A stretch of DNA of 6,266 bases from UBA668 sp038328705 (GCA_038328705.1 JBBQMG010000192.1:1-6266); one strand, 5' to 3'; positions 1 through 5,743 are shown, numbered from the stretch's first letter. Numbers and translations: made by a program. Notes: a model not told the origin generated them from the sequence alone.

Positions 1-258
1 AGCCAGCTCAGCCGAAACCTGGAGAGCCGCGCTGACAAGCGCCCGATGCTCGCCGACCTTCGTGAGTCCGGCAGTTTGGAACAAGACGCGGACGTGGTGA
101 TGTTCTTGTACCGAGACGAGGTGTACAACCGCGATTCACCCGACAAGGCCAGCGCCGAGCTGATCATCGCCAAGCACCGCTCTGGCCCCACCGGCGTAGC
201 CAGGCTGGTGTGGCGCGGCCAGTACACCAAGTTCGGCAACGCCGCCCGCGGGGTCTAG
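1..258 (+). CDS. dnaB: Replicative DNA helicase DnaB, C-terminal part (5' end outside window)
   Basis: This is the C-terminal end of the hexameric replicative helicase that unwinds DNA at the replication fork using ATP. Eighty-five codons are visible, read in frame from base 1 to a TAG stop at 256-258. The segment matches the last part of the RecA-like motor domain: SQLSRNLESR followed by KRPMLADLRESGSLEQDADV, the highly conserved stretch around motif H4, then FLYRDEVYN, and then AKHRSGPTG, which corresponds to the usual AKxRxGPTG loop near the C terminus. The ending TKFGNAA also fits the family. No intein is present in the visible part, although this is a frequent insertion region. The N-terminal domain and Walker A motif lie outside the window. 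The next gene converges on it with a 14-bp gap, and I see no clear terminator hairpin there. Confidence 0.96.
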   Translation, partial: SQLSRNLESRADKRPMLADLRESGSLEQDADVVMFLYRDEVYNRDSPDKASAELIIAKHRSGPTGVARLVWRGQYTKFGNAARGV

Positions 259-272
259 CTGTAGCTCTGCTG

Positions 273-835
273 TCAGCGCGTTGAAGGGTGACGCCACGCT
301 TCGCAAGTGGTCGACCAGCAGACGTCGATACCCCGCTCGCTGGGTGCCGCTGGCGTATCGGGCGTCTCACCGTCGAGCTGGAAGCCCAGTGATTCGGGGA
401 CCCGTCGACTTGCTGTGTTCGCCGCGTCGTGGTGAATCTCGACGCGAGCGATGCCGGGCTGCGCCAAGGCCGTCGCCGTCAGTTCGGCTGCAGCCTCGCG
501 GGCGAAACCACGGCGACGTAGTTGACATGAATCCAGTACCCGATTTCGCGCGTGTCGGGCGTTGACCGATGGTTCGGGCCGCAAACGCCCACGACCACAC
601 CCTCGAGGAAGATACCGAAGACGAAGTCGCCTCCTTGCTGCCAGTTTGCCTCCCATCCGCTGATCAAGCCAGCGCGAGCCTCAATGCTCAGTGGCTCGTA
701 CGCAATGAACGGCATCCACGGGCGAAGATGTTCAATGCTCTCTCCAATGGCGGCGCTCAGCAGCGCAGCGTCACGCGCTTCCCATCGCCGGAGAGCGAGC
801 CTCGGACAGGCCACGAGTTCAGGCAGAACAGTCAC
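273..835 (-). pseudogene. GNAT-family N-acetyltransferase (RimJ/RimL-like), frame broken by an apparent 1-base deletion
   Basis: Two overlapping minus-strand frames together encode one GNAT acetyltransferase, a family that transfers acetyl from acetyl-CoA to amino groups of proteins or small molecules. The N-terminal part starts at GTG 835-833 (TVLPELVACPRLALRRWEAR, then EIGYWIHVNY) and runs out of homology before a stop at 479. The C-terminal part lies in another frame: RRRGFAREAAAE, the R-x-x-G-x-A acetyl-CoA pyrophosphate loop, then RVEIHHDAANTASRRVPESL and GIDVCWSTT, ending at a TGA at 273-275. Adding one G on the plus strand near 518 restores a continuous 187-residue protein, the usual length for this family. 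As written, the product would lose the cofactor loop and half of the fold. The lesion could be a true mutation or a base missed in assembly. The substrate is unknown. The GTG start has only a weak ribosome-binding site, but it overlaps the stop of an upstream mini-ORF. Confidence 0.82.
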
Positions 836-861
836 GGCTTCAGCCTGTCATCCGGCCGCAT
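832..861 (-). other. Nine-codon mini-ORF overlapping the acetyltransferase start (leader peptide or displaced N terminus)
   Basis: Reading leftward from ATG at 861-859, the frame encodes MRPDDRLKP and stops at TGA 834-832. The stop overlaps the GTG start of the acetyltransferase (835-833) as GTGA, an arrangement typical of translational coupling. A purine-rich GAGGAG abuts the ATG on its 5' side, a better Shine-Dalgarno-like sequence than anything in front of the GTG but with no spacer. One extra base at the junction would fuse this peptide to the acetyltransferase, so it may instead be the true N terminus displaced by a second small lesion. I see the geometry directly; that it is translated is inference. 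Confidence 0.3.
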
Positions 862-908
862 CTCCTCGCCGCTGATTTGTTCGCGCAGTTTGACGGGAGT
901 GACGCGGT

Positions 909-935
909 TTGTTGGCACGCACCTGGGGGTATAGG
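909..935 (+). promoter_or_regulatory. Possible weak promoter for the SRPBCC gene in the divergent gap
   Basis: The gap 836-976 lies between divergent genes and must hold starts for both. On the plus strand a TATAGG hexamer at 930-935 resembles a -10 element. The nearest -35-like sequence is TTGTTG at 909-914, leaving a 15-bp spacer that is shorter than the optimum. I found no convincing promoter for the minus-strand gene and no clear operator in the rest of the gap. Confidence 0.22.
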
Positions 936-976
936 GAAACTACGCGTCAGTTCCGCAACCAAGTAAGTTCGCGACC

Positions 977-1459
977 ATGAGCACGCGCCACTTGGAGAAG
1001 TTCGCCACATTCCCTGTGAGCGTTGAGGTGGCGTATCCCAACGTGCTCGTCATGCCGCTGCCGCAACTCTTCGGTCGCCGGTATTGGGCGATTGCTCCGA
1101 TCGTGGAGGTGACGGGCCAGGAGCGCGAGTGGGGCTCTGCGGTTGGCCAGACGCGCACCATCAAGATGAGTGACGGCGGCAACATGCTCGAGACCCTCAC
1201 GGTGATCGATCAGCCGAATCGGTTCGGCTACTCGATCGGCAACGTCAAAGGCATGCTCAAACTGCTCGTCGTCGCCGCCTCCGGCACGTGGTCATTCGAA
1301 GCCGACGGTGCCGGCACCCGCGTCACCTGGAGCTGGGAAGTCACGCCGACGAAGGTGATCGGTCGCGTGGCAATGCCCGTGTTCGCCCGGCTGTGGTCGG
1401 GTTTCGCCGGCCAAGGCATGGAAGAAATCGGCAAAGCTCTCAGCGCGCCAGCAACCTGA
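977..1459 (+). CDS. SRPBCC-fold (START/Bet v1-like) protein, polyketide cyclase/dehydrase type
   Basis: A 160-residue protein resembling the SRPBCC superfamily, helix-grip folds with a hydrophobic pocket for lipids, polyketides or other apolar ligands. Visible hallmarks are an N-terminal strand (FATFPVSVEVAY), the segment YWAIAPIVEVTGQ, the central strands QTRTIKMSDGGNMLETLTVI and NRFGYSIGNV, then GTWSFEADGAGTRVTWSWEV, a characteristic strand-turn-strand of this fold. The long C-terminal helix is residues 130-156, from VAMPVFARLW to MEEIGKAL. No signal peptide is seen, so it is probably cytosolic. The ATG is chosen because it is the first in frame with the fold; its ribosome-binding site is weak. 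The gene converges on the VOC gene with a 56-bp gap. No catalytic residues can be assigned and the ligand is unknown. Confidence 0.72.
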   Translation: MSTRHLEKFATFPVSVEVAYPNVLVMPLPQLFGRRYWAIAPIVEVTGQEREWGSAVGQTRTIKMSDGGNMLETLTVIDQPNRFGYSIGNVKGMLKLLVVAASGTWSFEADGAGTRVTWSWEVTPTKVIGRVAMPVFARLWSGFAGQGMEEIGKALSAPAT

Positions 1460-1515
1460 CGGGGAGTTTCGGCGACCTACGGCGCGTTTGGAACCCTCCG
1501 AAAGGGATGTGACGG

Positions 1516-2085
1516 TTAGCCGACGGGTTCGGCGACCAACGGTTGCCACACCGTGATCGTCGGCGGGTGCTCGTCGAGATCAGGTTCGGGGTTGGCCACG
1601 ATGGCTGCAGCGCGAGCCTTCTCCTCGTCGGTGAATGCTCGCAGGCTGTGGCAGAACTCGACCATGTTGCCGCTGGGGTCGGTGATGTAGATGCTGACGC
1701 AGAATTCGTGGTTGACCTCGAGCACGGTTTGCCCGTGGCTGCGCCAGCGGTCGCGGTGACGAGCCAGTTCGTCGAGCGACGATGCGTCGAATGCAATGTG
1801 GTTGACCCACACCGGCAGGCTGTGCGACTTGTTGATGTCGACGGGGAACTCGGTGCCGATGGCTGGGTCGTGGATCTCCCAGAACGCCATCATCCCGGTT
1901 TCGCCATTGGGCGACTCGTCGGTGGCGTAGAAGAAGTGCTTACTGAACCCGGTGACCGCGCCCTCTGCGTTGGGCGGGTTCGGTGCGGCGACCACCTTCA
2001 CCAGGTGAAAGCCCATCACCTCGGTGTAGAAGCGGTGTGTGACCGCGGCATCGTGAGTGGCAAGTGCAACGTGGTGGAAACCCAT
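1516..2085 (-). CDS. VOC-family (glyoxalase/extradiol dioxygenase-like) metalloprotein
   Basis: A 189-residue protein of the vicinal oxygen chelate superfamily, built from paired beta-alpha-beta-beta-beta units around a divalent metal. Numbering from ATG 2085-2083, the N terminus MGFHHVALATHD supplies a first histidine ligand (H5 likely). The second half begins VNHIAFDASSLDEL with H96, and the glutamate ligand is E143 in ITDPSGNMVEFCH. This His-His-Glu pattern matches extradiol dioxygenases and related isomerases. The chain is one VOC module plus a short C-terminal tail (about 160-189), so it is not a two-domain ring-cleaving dioxygenase of classical length. A TTG at 2112 would add nine residues, but the strand-forming GFHHVAL motif conventionally begins at or just after the initiator, so I prefer the ATG. 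The reaction and substrate cannot be read from the sequence. It diverges from the membrane-protein pair across 58 bp. Confidence 0.8.
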   Translation of the reverse strand: MGFHHVALATHDAAVTHRFYTEVMGFHLVKVVAAPNPPNAEGAVTGFSKHFFYATDESPNGETGMMAFWEIHDPAIGTEFPVDINKSHSLPVWVNHIAFDASSLDELARHRDRWRSHGQTVLEVNHEFCVSIYITDPSGNMVEFCHSLRAFTDEEKARAAAIVANPEPDLDEHPPTITVWQPLVAEPVG

Positions 2086-2103
2086 GCCCGCAATTGTCGC
2101 GCC

Positions 2104-2113
2104 GTTGCGCAAC
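2104..2113. promoter_or_regulatory. Perfect 10-bp palindrome in the 58-bp divergent gap
   Basis: GTTGCGCAAC is a perfect palindrome placed near the middle of the gap between the VOC gene (start 2085, minus) and the small membrane-protein gene (start 2144, plus). A dimeric regulator bound here could act on both genes. The symmetry does not extend beyond ten bases, and no -35/-10 pair is evident beside it, so the operator role is only an inference. Confidence 0.25.
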
Positions 2114-2143
2114 CCCCGGCGTTACCGGAGGCAGACTGGGTGC

Positions 2144-2353
2144 ATGTTTCTCGGCAAGGACCTGATCGTGTGGATGCTGCTTGCGCTCGGCGGCGCGCTG
2201 TTCGCGGGCAACCTATTGGCCGTTGTCCGCCCGCCAATGGCCCCCAAGCAGGACGGCGACCTCACTCGAGCGCCCCGCGCCCGCAGCCTGACGATGGCCG
2301 CGATCGGTCTGATTGTGGCACTGGCGGCGCTTGGCGCCCTGATCGCGCGTTAG
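2144..2353 (+). CDS. Small two-helix membrane protein, function unknown
   Basis: A 69-residue protein consisting almost entirely of two hydrophobic helices, about residues 7-28 (LIVWMLLALGGALFAGNLLA) and 49-68 (LTMAAIGLIVALAALGALIA). They are joined by a polar loop rich in proline, arginine and lysine (about 29-48), which would predict the loop on the cytoplasmic side. The ATG at 2144 is chosen over an earlier in-frame start at 2057 because the earlier one runs through the VOC coding region on the other strand, and because GGAGG at 2127-2131 precedes 2144, although with a long spacer of 12 bases. The next gene starts 21 bp downstream on the same strand, so the two are probably co-transcribed. 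I do not recognise a named family. Confidence 0.62.
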   Translation: MFLGKDLIVWMLLALGGALFAGNLLAVVRPPMAPKQDGDLTRAPRARSLTMAAIGLIVALAALGALIAR

Positions 2354-2374
2354 TCGTCTGCTGAGAACGGCTCG

Positions 2375-3115
2375 ATGATGCAACGCTTGCCGGCCATTAC
2401 CGCTCATGTGGGAGAGGCCCTGCTGGTAGGCGTCGCCGGTGCCGTTCTTGGCTGGGCTGTCGGCGGTCTCATCGCCCCGATCGCCGCGGCGGCGATGGCG
2501 GTGGTTGCGGGTGGCAACGGCATCATCTCAGGCTGGCGCGGGGTGTATGCATGGCGCACGCACCGCGGGCCGCTCGCCTTTGTGTTGGACAGTACCTGGG
2601 CGACACTTCCCGTGGCGGCCGGACTTCTCGCGCACCTTGCCGCGATCGCGTCGAAGGATGGCGGCTATGAGCGTTCACTCAGCCATCGGCAGAATCGTCA
2701 CGTGCACCGCGGAGGCGCGCACTTTCAAACCGGTTTCGCTCTCACCGTCGGCAATGTGATCTCGAGCGCCGGCGATGTGTCCCGTGCGCGGCGTCGCAAG
2801 CTGATCACCGACCATGAGACGGTCCACATCTGGCAGGCCCGCTGGTTCGGGCCGTCGTATCTGGTGTTGTACCTCGGCTGGACGGCGGTCGGCGCACTGG
2901 GGGGTGTGCTGCTGTGGCTGCGGCGCGGTCGCAAGGAACCGCTGGCACAGATCGTCGAGTCGTGCTCGTACTACCTCAACCCATTCGAGTGGTGGGCGTA
3001 CAGCCGGGACAACCTGTGGCCGCCACCTGGCCTGACCGCAGGAGTCGGTTGGCGCAGGCCCATGGTGCGCCCGCTGGCCCAGGTGGAGATTCACCGCCAC
3101 GTCGAGACCGACTAG
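2375..3115 (+). CDS. Membrane protein with HExxH motif, putative gluzincin-like metallopeptidase or derivative
   Basis: A 246-residue membrane protein. The N-terminal third is hydrophobic, with segments at about 14-52 (two close helices, LLVGVAGAVLGWAVGG and PIAAAAMAVVAG) and 68-91. A polar stretch with many His and Arg residues follows (about 95-118). Then comes TDHETVHIWQARWFGPSYL, which contains H147-E148-x-x-H151, the zinc-binding signature of many metallopeptidases, directly followed by another membrane helix (about 161-182). Further on, LNPFEWWAYSRDN contains E205. An NPFE...AY segment downstream of HExxHxxQ recurs in small bacterial membrane proteins of this kind, and this glutamate is a candidate third metal ligand. 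Protease activity is not shown and the motif may be purely structural. ATGs at 2375 and 2378 are both possible starts. Probably co-transcribed with the preceding small membrane protein; no function is known to me. Confidence 0.68.
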   Translation: MMQRLPAITAHVGEALLVGVAGAVLGWAVGGLIAPIAAAAMAVVAGGNGIISGWRGVYAWRTHRGPLAFVLDSTWATLPVAAGLLAHLAAIASKDGGYERSLSHRQNRHVHRGGAHFQTGFALTVGNVISSAGDVSRARRRKLITDHETVHIWQARWFGPSYLVLYLGWTAVGALGGVLLWLRRGRKEPLAQIVESCSYYLNPFEWWAYSRDNLWPPPGLTAGVGWRRPMVRPLAQVEIHRHVETD

Positions 3116-3152
3116 CCCTGGCTGGCGTTGCGCGGCCATCGCTTCCACCCGC

Positions 3153-3213
3153 TATCGATGACGGCCGCTCATCGCGAGCACGAGTCAGCCTCCGGCTGAC
3201 CATGTCATCGATA
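3153..3213. repeat. Nested inverted repeats, possible terminator or structured 3' element
   Basis: Three pairings coexist in 61 bp. The outer arms TATCGATGAC (3153-3162) and GTCATCGATA (3204-3213) are perfect 10-bp complements around 41 nt. Inside, GTCAGCC (3184-3190) and GGCTGAC (3194-3200) form a GC-rich 7-bp hairpin with a 3-nt loop. The left arm can alternatively pair locally, as CGATGA (3156-3161) with TCATCG (3169-3174). The element lies 37 bp after the stop of the membrane-protein gene and upstream of the likely promoter for the LacI gene. A terminator role for the upstream transcript is the simplest reading, but no U-tract follows the hairpin, so a repeated palindromic element is also possible. 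Confidence 0.5.
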
Positions 3214-3258
3214 TGGAGGGTCTGGCGCTGACAGAGCGTGACGTGGGTGCCCGGCTGC

Positions 3259-3287
3259 TTGCGCCAATTAGATGGCTGGTCTACGTT
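3259..3287 (+). promoter_or_regulatory. Candidate promoter of the LacI-xylA operon
   Basis: TTGCGC (3259-3264) and TACGTT (3282-3287) are spaced by 17 bp. The second hexamer fits the TAnnnT form of -10 elements in high-GC bacteria. Transcription would start near 3293-3296, leaving a leader of about 50 nt before the ribosome-binding site of the LacI gene. No other hexamer pair between 3116 and 3344 has comparable spacing and match. This is pattern-based only. Confidence 0.4.
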
Positions 3288-3306
3288 GTAAACGTTCTCG
3301 ACAACG
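3284..3306. promoter_or_regulatory. Candidate LacI-family operator overlapping the -10 region
   Basis: CGTTGT (3284-3289) and ACAACG (3301-3306) are perfect 6-bp inverted arms separated by 11 bp. Between them lies the palindrome AACGTT (3291-3296), whose central CG step is typical of LacI-family operators. Centred on that CG, six of the nine flanking pairs in 3285-3302 are complementary. The site covers the candidate -10 and start point of the operon, so bound repressor would block initiation and the regulator would control its own gene. The two symmetry centres differ by about 1.5 bp, so the exact operator frame is uncertain. Confidence 0.42.
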
Positions 3307-3335
3307 ATTTCAGACGAGAATTCAGTCCGGCAAAC

Positions 3336-3339
3336 GGAG
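3336..3339 (+). promoter_or_regulatory. Ribosome-binding site deciding the LacI start
   Basis: GGAG, five bases before ATG 3345-3347, selects this start over an in-frame ATG at 3213. The extra 44 codons before 3345 do not resemble LacI proteins and run through the promoter and operator region. Confidence 0.6.
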
Positions 3340-3344
3340 ATTGC

Positions 3345-4400
3345 ATGTTCGAGCGAGCGACAATTGGTGACGTTGCCCAGCAGGCAGGTGTGTCCATTGC
3401 AACCGTCTCGCGGGTGGTCAATGGTCGTTACGGCGTCGCCCCTGCCACCTTCGATCGCGTGAAGGCGGTCATCGACGACCTCGGCTACGAAACCAGCCTG
3501 ATCGCACGCAGCCTGCGTTCGCAGTGCACCAATGTGATCGGCGTGCTGGTCGCCGACATCGAGCCCTTCAGCGCCGAGGTCCTGAAGGGTGCGTCCAACG
3601 CACTGCGCGGCACCGACTACGAGCTGATCGTCTATTGCGGCGGACACAACGGTGAGCTCGTCGGGTGGGAGCGCCGGTATCTCTCGCGGCTCAGCGGCAC
3701 CTTGGCCGACGGCACCGTGCTGGTGACGCCCACCGTTGCAGACGTGTCGCTCAACCAGCCGGTGGTGGCCGTCGATCCACAAACCGGCGCCTCATCGTTC
3801 CCCACCTTCGCGTCGCAGAACTTCGAGGGCGCGCTGACGGCTACTCGACATCTGCTCGAGCTCGGTCACCGACGGATCGGATTTCTCGGTGGTCGTCGCG
3901 ACCTCGAGTCAGCCATGGCGCGCGAGCGGGGCTACCGCGCCGGGCTCGACGAGGCGGGCATCGAGTTCGACCCAGAGCTGGTGTTGGAGGGCGGGTTCAA
4001 GGAGGCGACCTCCGAAGGGCCGGCGCGTCGACTGCTCTCGCTGCCGCAGCGACCGACAGCGATCTTCGCCGCCAACGATCTGTCGGCGATTCAGACGATG
4101 CGCACCGCCACCGTGCTGGGCCTCGCCGTGCCGCACGATCTCTCGGTCATCGGGTTCGACAACGTGCCCGAGTCGGCCACCACCAATCCGCCGCTCACGA
4201 CGGTCGACCAATCCATCCAGGGGCTCGGCTTCGCGGCAGTGAGAACCCTGATCGAATTGATCGAACGCCCCGAACTTCGCCAACAGCCGTCGGCACATGT
4301 TGCGCTGCCGACGACTCTGGTAGTTCGTGGGTCCACGGCCGCAGTCCGACACCACACCATCCAGTCAACACATCGCACGATCAATGAAGGAGCACACTGA
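3345..4400 (+). CDS. LacI-family transcriptional regulator, probable xylose-operon repressor
   Basis: A 351-residue regulator of standard LacI/GalR length. Residues 7-26 (IGDVAQQAGVSIATVSRVVN) form the helix-turn-helix, and about 51-63 (SLIARSLRSQ) the hinge helix that inserts into the operator minor groove. The rest is a periplasmic-binding-protein-like sensor domain: NVIGVLVADI opens the first lobe, residues 168-183 (HLLELGHRRIGFLGGR) cross to the second, then PTAIFAANDLSA and SVIGFDNVPESATTNPPLTT close the fold. The 3' end overlaps the xylA start by one base (TGATG), which indicates co-transcription and probably coupled translation. Such regulators usually repress the adjacent catabolic gene and release DNA when a sugar binds, so xylose or a related pentose is the likely effector. 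This is inferred from context; the effector pocket cannot be read reliably. The name xylR is avoided because several unrelated regulators carry it. Confidence 0.9.
   Translation: MFERATIGDVAQQAGVSIATVSRVVNGRYGVAPATFDRVKAVIDDLGYETSLIARSLRSQCTNVIGVLVADIEPFSAEVLKGASNALRGTDYELIVYCGGHNGELVGWERRYLSRLSGTLADGTVLVTPTVADVSLNQPVVAVDPQTGASSFPTFASQNFEGALTATRHLLELGHRRIGFLGGRRDLESAMARERGYRAGLDEAGIEFDPELVLEGGFKEATSEGPARRLLSLPQRPTAIFAANDLSAIQTMRTATVLGLAVPHDLSVIGFDNVPESATTNPPLTTVDQSIQGLGFAAVRTLIELIERPELRQQPSAHVALPTTLVVRGSTAAVRHHTIQSTHRTINEGAH
4387..4392 (+). promoter_or_regulatory. Strong ribosome-binding site of xylA inside the LacI gene
   Basis: AAGGAG lies seven bases before ATG 4400-4402 and within the last codons of the LacI gene. 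It fixes the xylA start and would allow translation by ribosomes terminating at the overlapping TGA as well as by new ones. Confidence 0.75.
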
Positions 4401-5731
4401 TGTCCGAGTTCTTCGACGCCGTAGAGGTCATTCGTTACGAGGGGCCCGACTCCGACAACCCGTTGGCATTCCGCTGGTACGACGCCGATCGAGTGGTCGC
4501 CGGCCGCACCATGGCCGAGCACCTGCGCTTCGGCGTTTGCTACTGGCACACATTCGCGTGGGATGGCTTCGACGTATTCGGTGGCCCCACGCTCGACCGT
4601 CCGTGGCACCCCAGCCAGGACCCGTCGATGGACCCGATGGTGGCCGCGAAGATGAAGATGGACGCGGCCTTCGAGTTCTTCTCCAAGCTTGGCGCGCCGT
4701 TCTTCTCGTTCCACGACCTCGACATCGCGCCCGCCGGCACCACCTTTGCGGACACCTGCCGCAATCTCGATGAGATGGTCGAAATCGCCGAGGGCCACAT
4801 GGAGCGCACCGGCATCGAGTTGCTGTGGGGCACCACCAATGCCTTTTCACATCGTCGGTTCATGGCCGGCGCGGCAACCAACCCGGACCCGTCCGCGTTC
4901 CGCTACGCCGCCGCACAGGTTGCGCACTGCATGAGCGCAACCAAGCGACTGAACGGCGCCAACTACGTGCTGTGGGGCGGTCGCGAGGGCTACGAATCGC
5001 TGCTGAACACCGACTTGAAGCGTGAGATGGACCAGTTCGGCCGCTTCCTCAATCTGGTCGTGGAGCACAAGCATGCGATCGGTTTCGAGGGTGCGCTGCT
5101 CATCGAACCCAAGCCGATGGAGCCCACCAAGCACCAGTACGACTACGACGTCGCGACCGTCTACGGCTTCCTGCAGAAGTACGGGCTGGAGAACGAGATC
5201 AAGGTCAACATCGAGGTCAACCACGCCACTTTGTCGGGCCACGACTTCCACCACGAGGTCGCGACTGCGGTGAACAACGGCATCTTCGGTTCCATCGATG
5301 CCAACGCCGGCGACGACCGCCTTGGCTGGGACCTTGATCGCTTCCCGGTGTCGGTGGAGCAGATGACGCTGGGCATGTTGGAGATCTTGCGCGGCGGCGG
5401 CTTCACTACCGGCGGCCTGATGTTCGACTGCAAGTTGCGGCGCCAGTCGGTGTCGCGCGACGACCTGTTCATTGCTCACATCGGTGGCATGGACACGATG
5501 GCCCGTTCGCTGTTGGCCGCCGCTGCCATCATCGAGGTCGGTGAGCTGGATGCGCACCGCGCTGCTCGCTATGCCGGCTGGAACGATGAGCAGGACGTGT
5601 TGGCGGGCAACGTGTCGCTGCAGCAGATGCACGACGAGCTAGTGGTCAACAACGTCGAGCCCGCCCATGTCAGCGGCCGCCAGGAGTTGTTGGAGGGCCT
5701 GGTGGCCCGCCACATCGAGCGCATTCGATAA
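4400..5731 (+). CDS. xylA: Xylose isomerase, class II (long form)
   Basis: A cytosolic TIM-barrel enzyme that interconverts D-xylose and D-xylulose using two divalent metal ions. It has 443 residues, the length of the long class II enzymes such as E. coli XylA, rather than the roughly 390 of class I. All expected catalytic positions are visible: H105 and D108 in FHDLDIAP (proton shuttle on the ring oxygen), E236 and K238 in LLIEPKPMEPTKHQYDYD, E272 and H275 in NIEVNHATLSGHDFHHE, D300 in GSIDANAGD, D311 and D313 in LGWDLDRFP, and D343 in FDCKLRRQS. The signature VLWGGREGYE is also present at 190-199. One small change from the usual NIEANHAT is valine at 273. The gene overlaps the LacI gene by one base and ends with TAA, 12 bp from a convergent gene. 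No xylulokinase gene follows, so the next step must be encoded elsewhere. Confidence 0.97.
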   Translation: MSEFFDAVEVIRYEGPDSDNPLAFRWYDADRVVAGRTMAEHLRFGVCYWHTFAWDGFDVFGGPTLDRPWHPSQDPSMDPMVAAKMKMDAAFEFFSKLGAPFFSFHDLDIAPAGTTFADTCRNLDEMVEIAEGHMERTGIELLWGTTNAFSHRRFMAGAATNPDPSAFRYAAAQVAHCMSATKRLNGANYVLWGGREGYESLLNTDLKREMDQFGRFLNLVVEHKHAIGFEGALLIEPKPMEPTKHQYDYDVATVYGFLQKYGLENEIKVNIEVNHATLSGHDFHHEVATAVNNGIFGSIDANAGDDRLGWDLDRFPVSVEQMTLGMLEILRGGGFTTGGLMFDCKLRRQSVSRDDLFIAHIGGMDTMARSLLAAAAIIEVGELDAHRAARYAGWNDEQDVLAGNVSLQQMHDELVVNNVEPAHVSGRQELLEGLVARHIERIR

Positions 5732-5743
5732 CAGCGAAGTTGC

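Noticed and set aside
921..940. GGGGGTATAGGG resembling half of a CsoR-type metal-sensor operator
   Set aside because: Only one half-site is present, with no matching inverted half, and neither neighbouring gene suggests metal handling.
1494..1506. CCCT...AGGG as a terminator between the SRPBCC and VOC genes
   Set aside because: The stem is only four base pairs with a five-base loop and no T-run on either side.
2116..2128. CCGG...CCGG hairpin touching the ribosome-binding site of the small membrane-protein gene
   Set aside because: A four-base-pair stem is too weak to support a regulatory claim and is frequent by chance at this GC content.
1543..2364. Long plus-strand open frame of 273 codons
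   Set aside because: It lies antisense to the well-supported VOC gene and then runs out of frame through the small membrane-protein gene. Its translation shows no family features, and long antisense frames are common in GC-rich coding DNA.
3213..3344. A 44-codon N-terminal extension of the LacI protein beginning at ATG 3213
   Set aside because: It has no ribosome-binding site of note, does not resemble LacI N termini, and would place the candidate promoter and operator inside the coding region. The standard helix-turn-helix start follows a good GGAG at 3336.
2976..3782. Long minus-strand open frame of 268 codons opposite the membrane protein and the LacI gene
   Set aside because: It spans two plus-strand genes and their intergenic control region, has no recognisable domain, and is explained by codon bias of the genes on the other strand.
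4847..5632. Long minus-strand open frame opposite xylA
   Set aside because: It is fully contained in the strongly conserved xylA gene and its translation is low in complexity, as expected for an antisense shadow.
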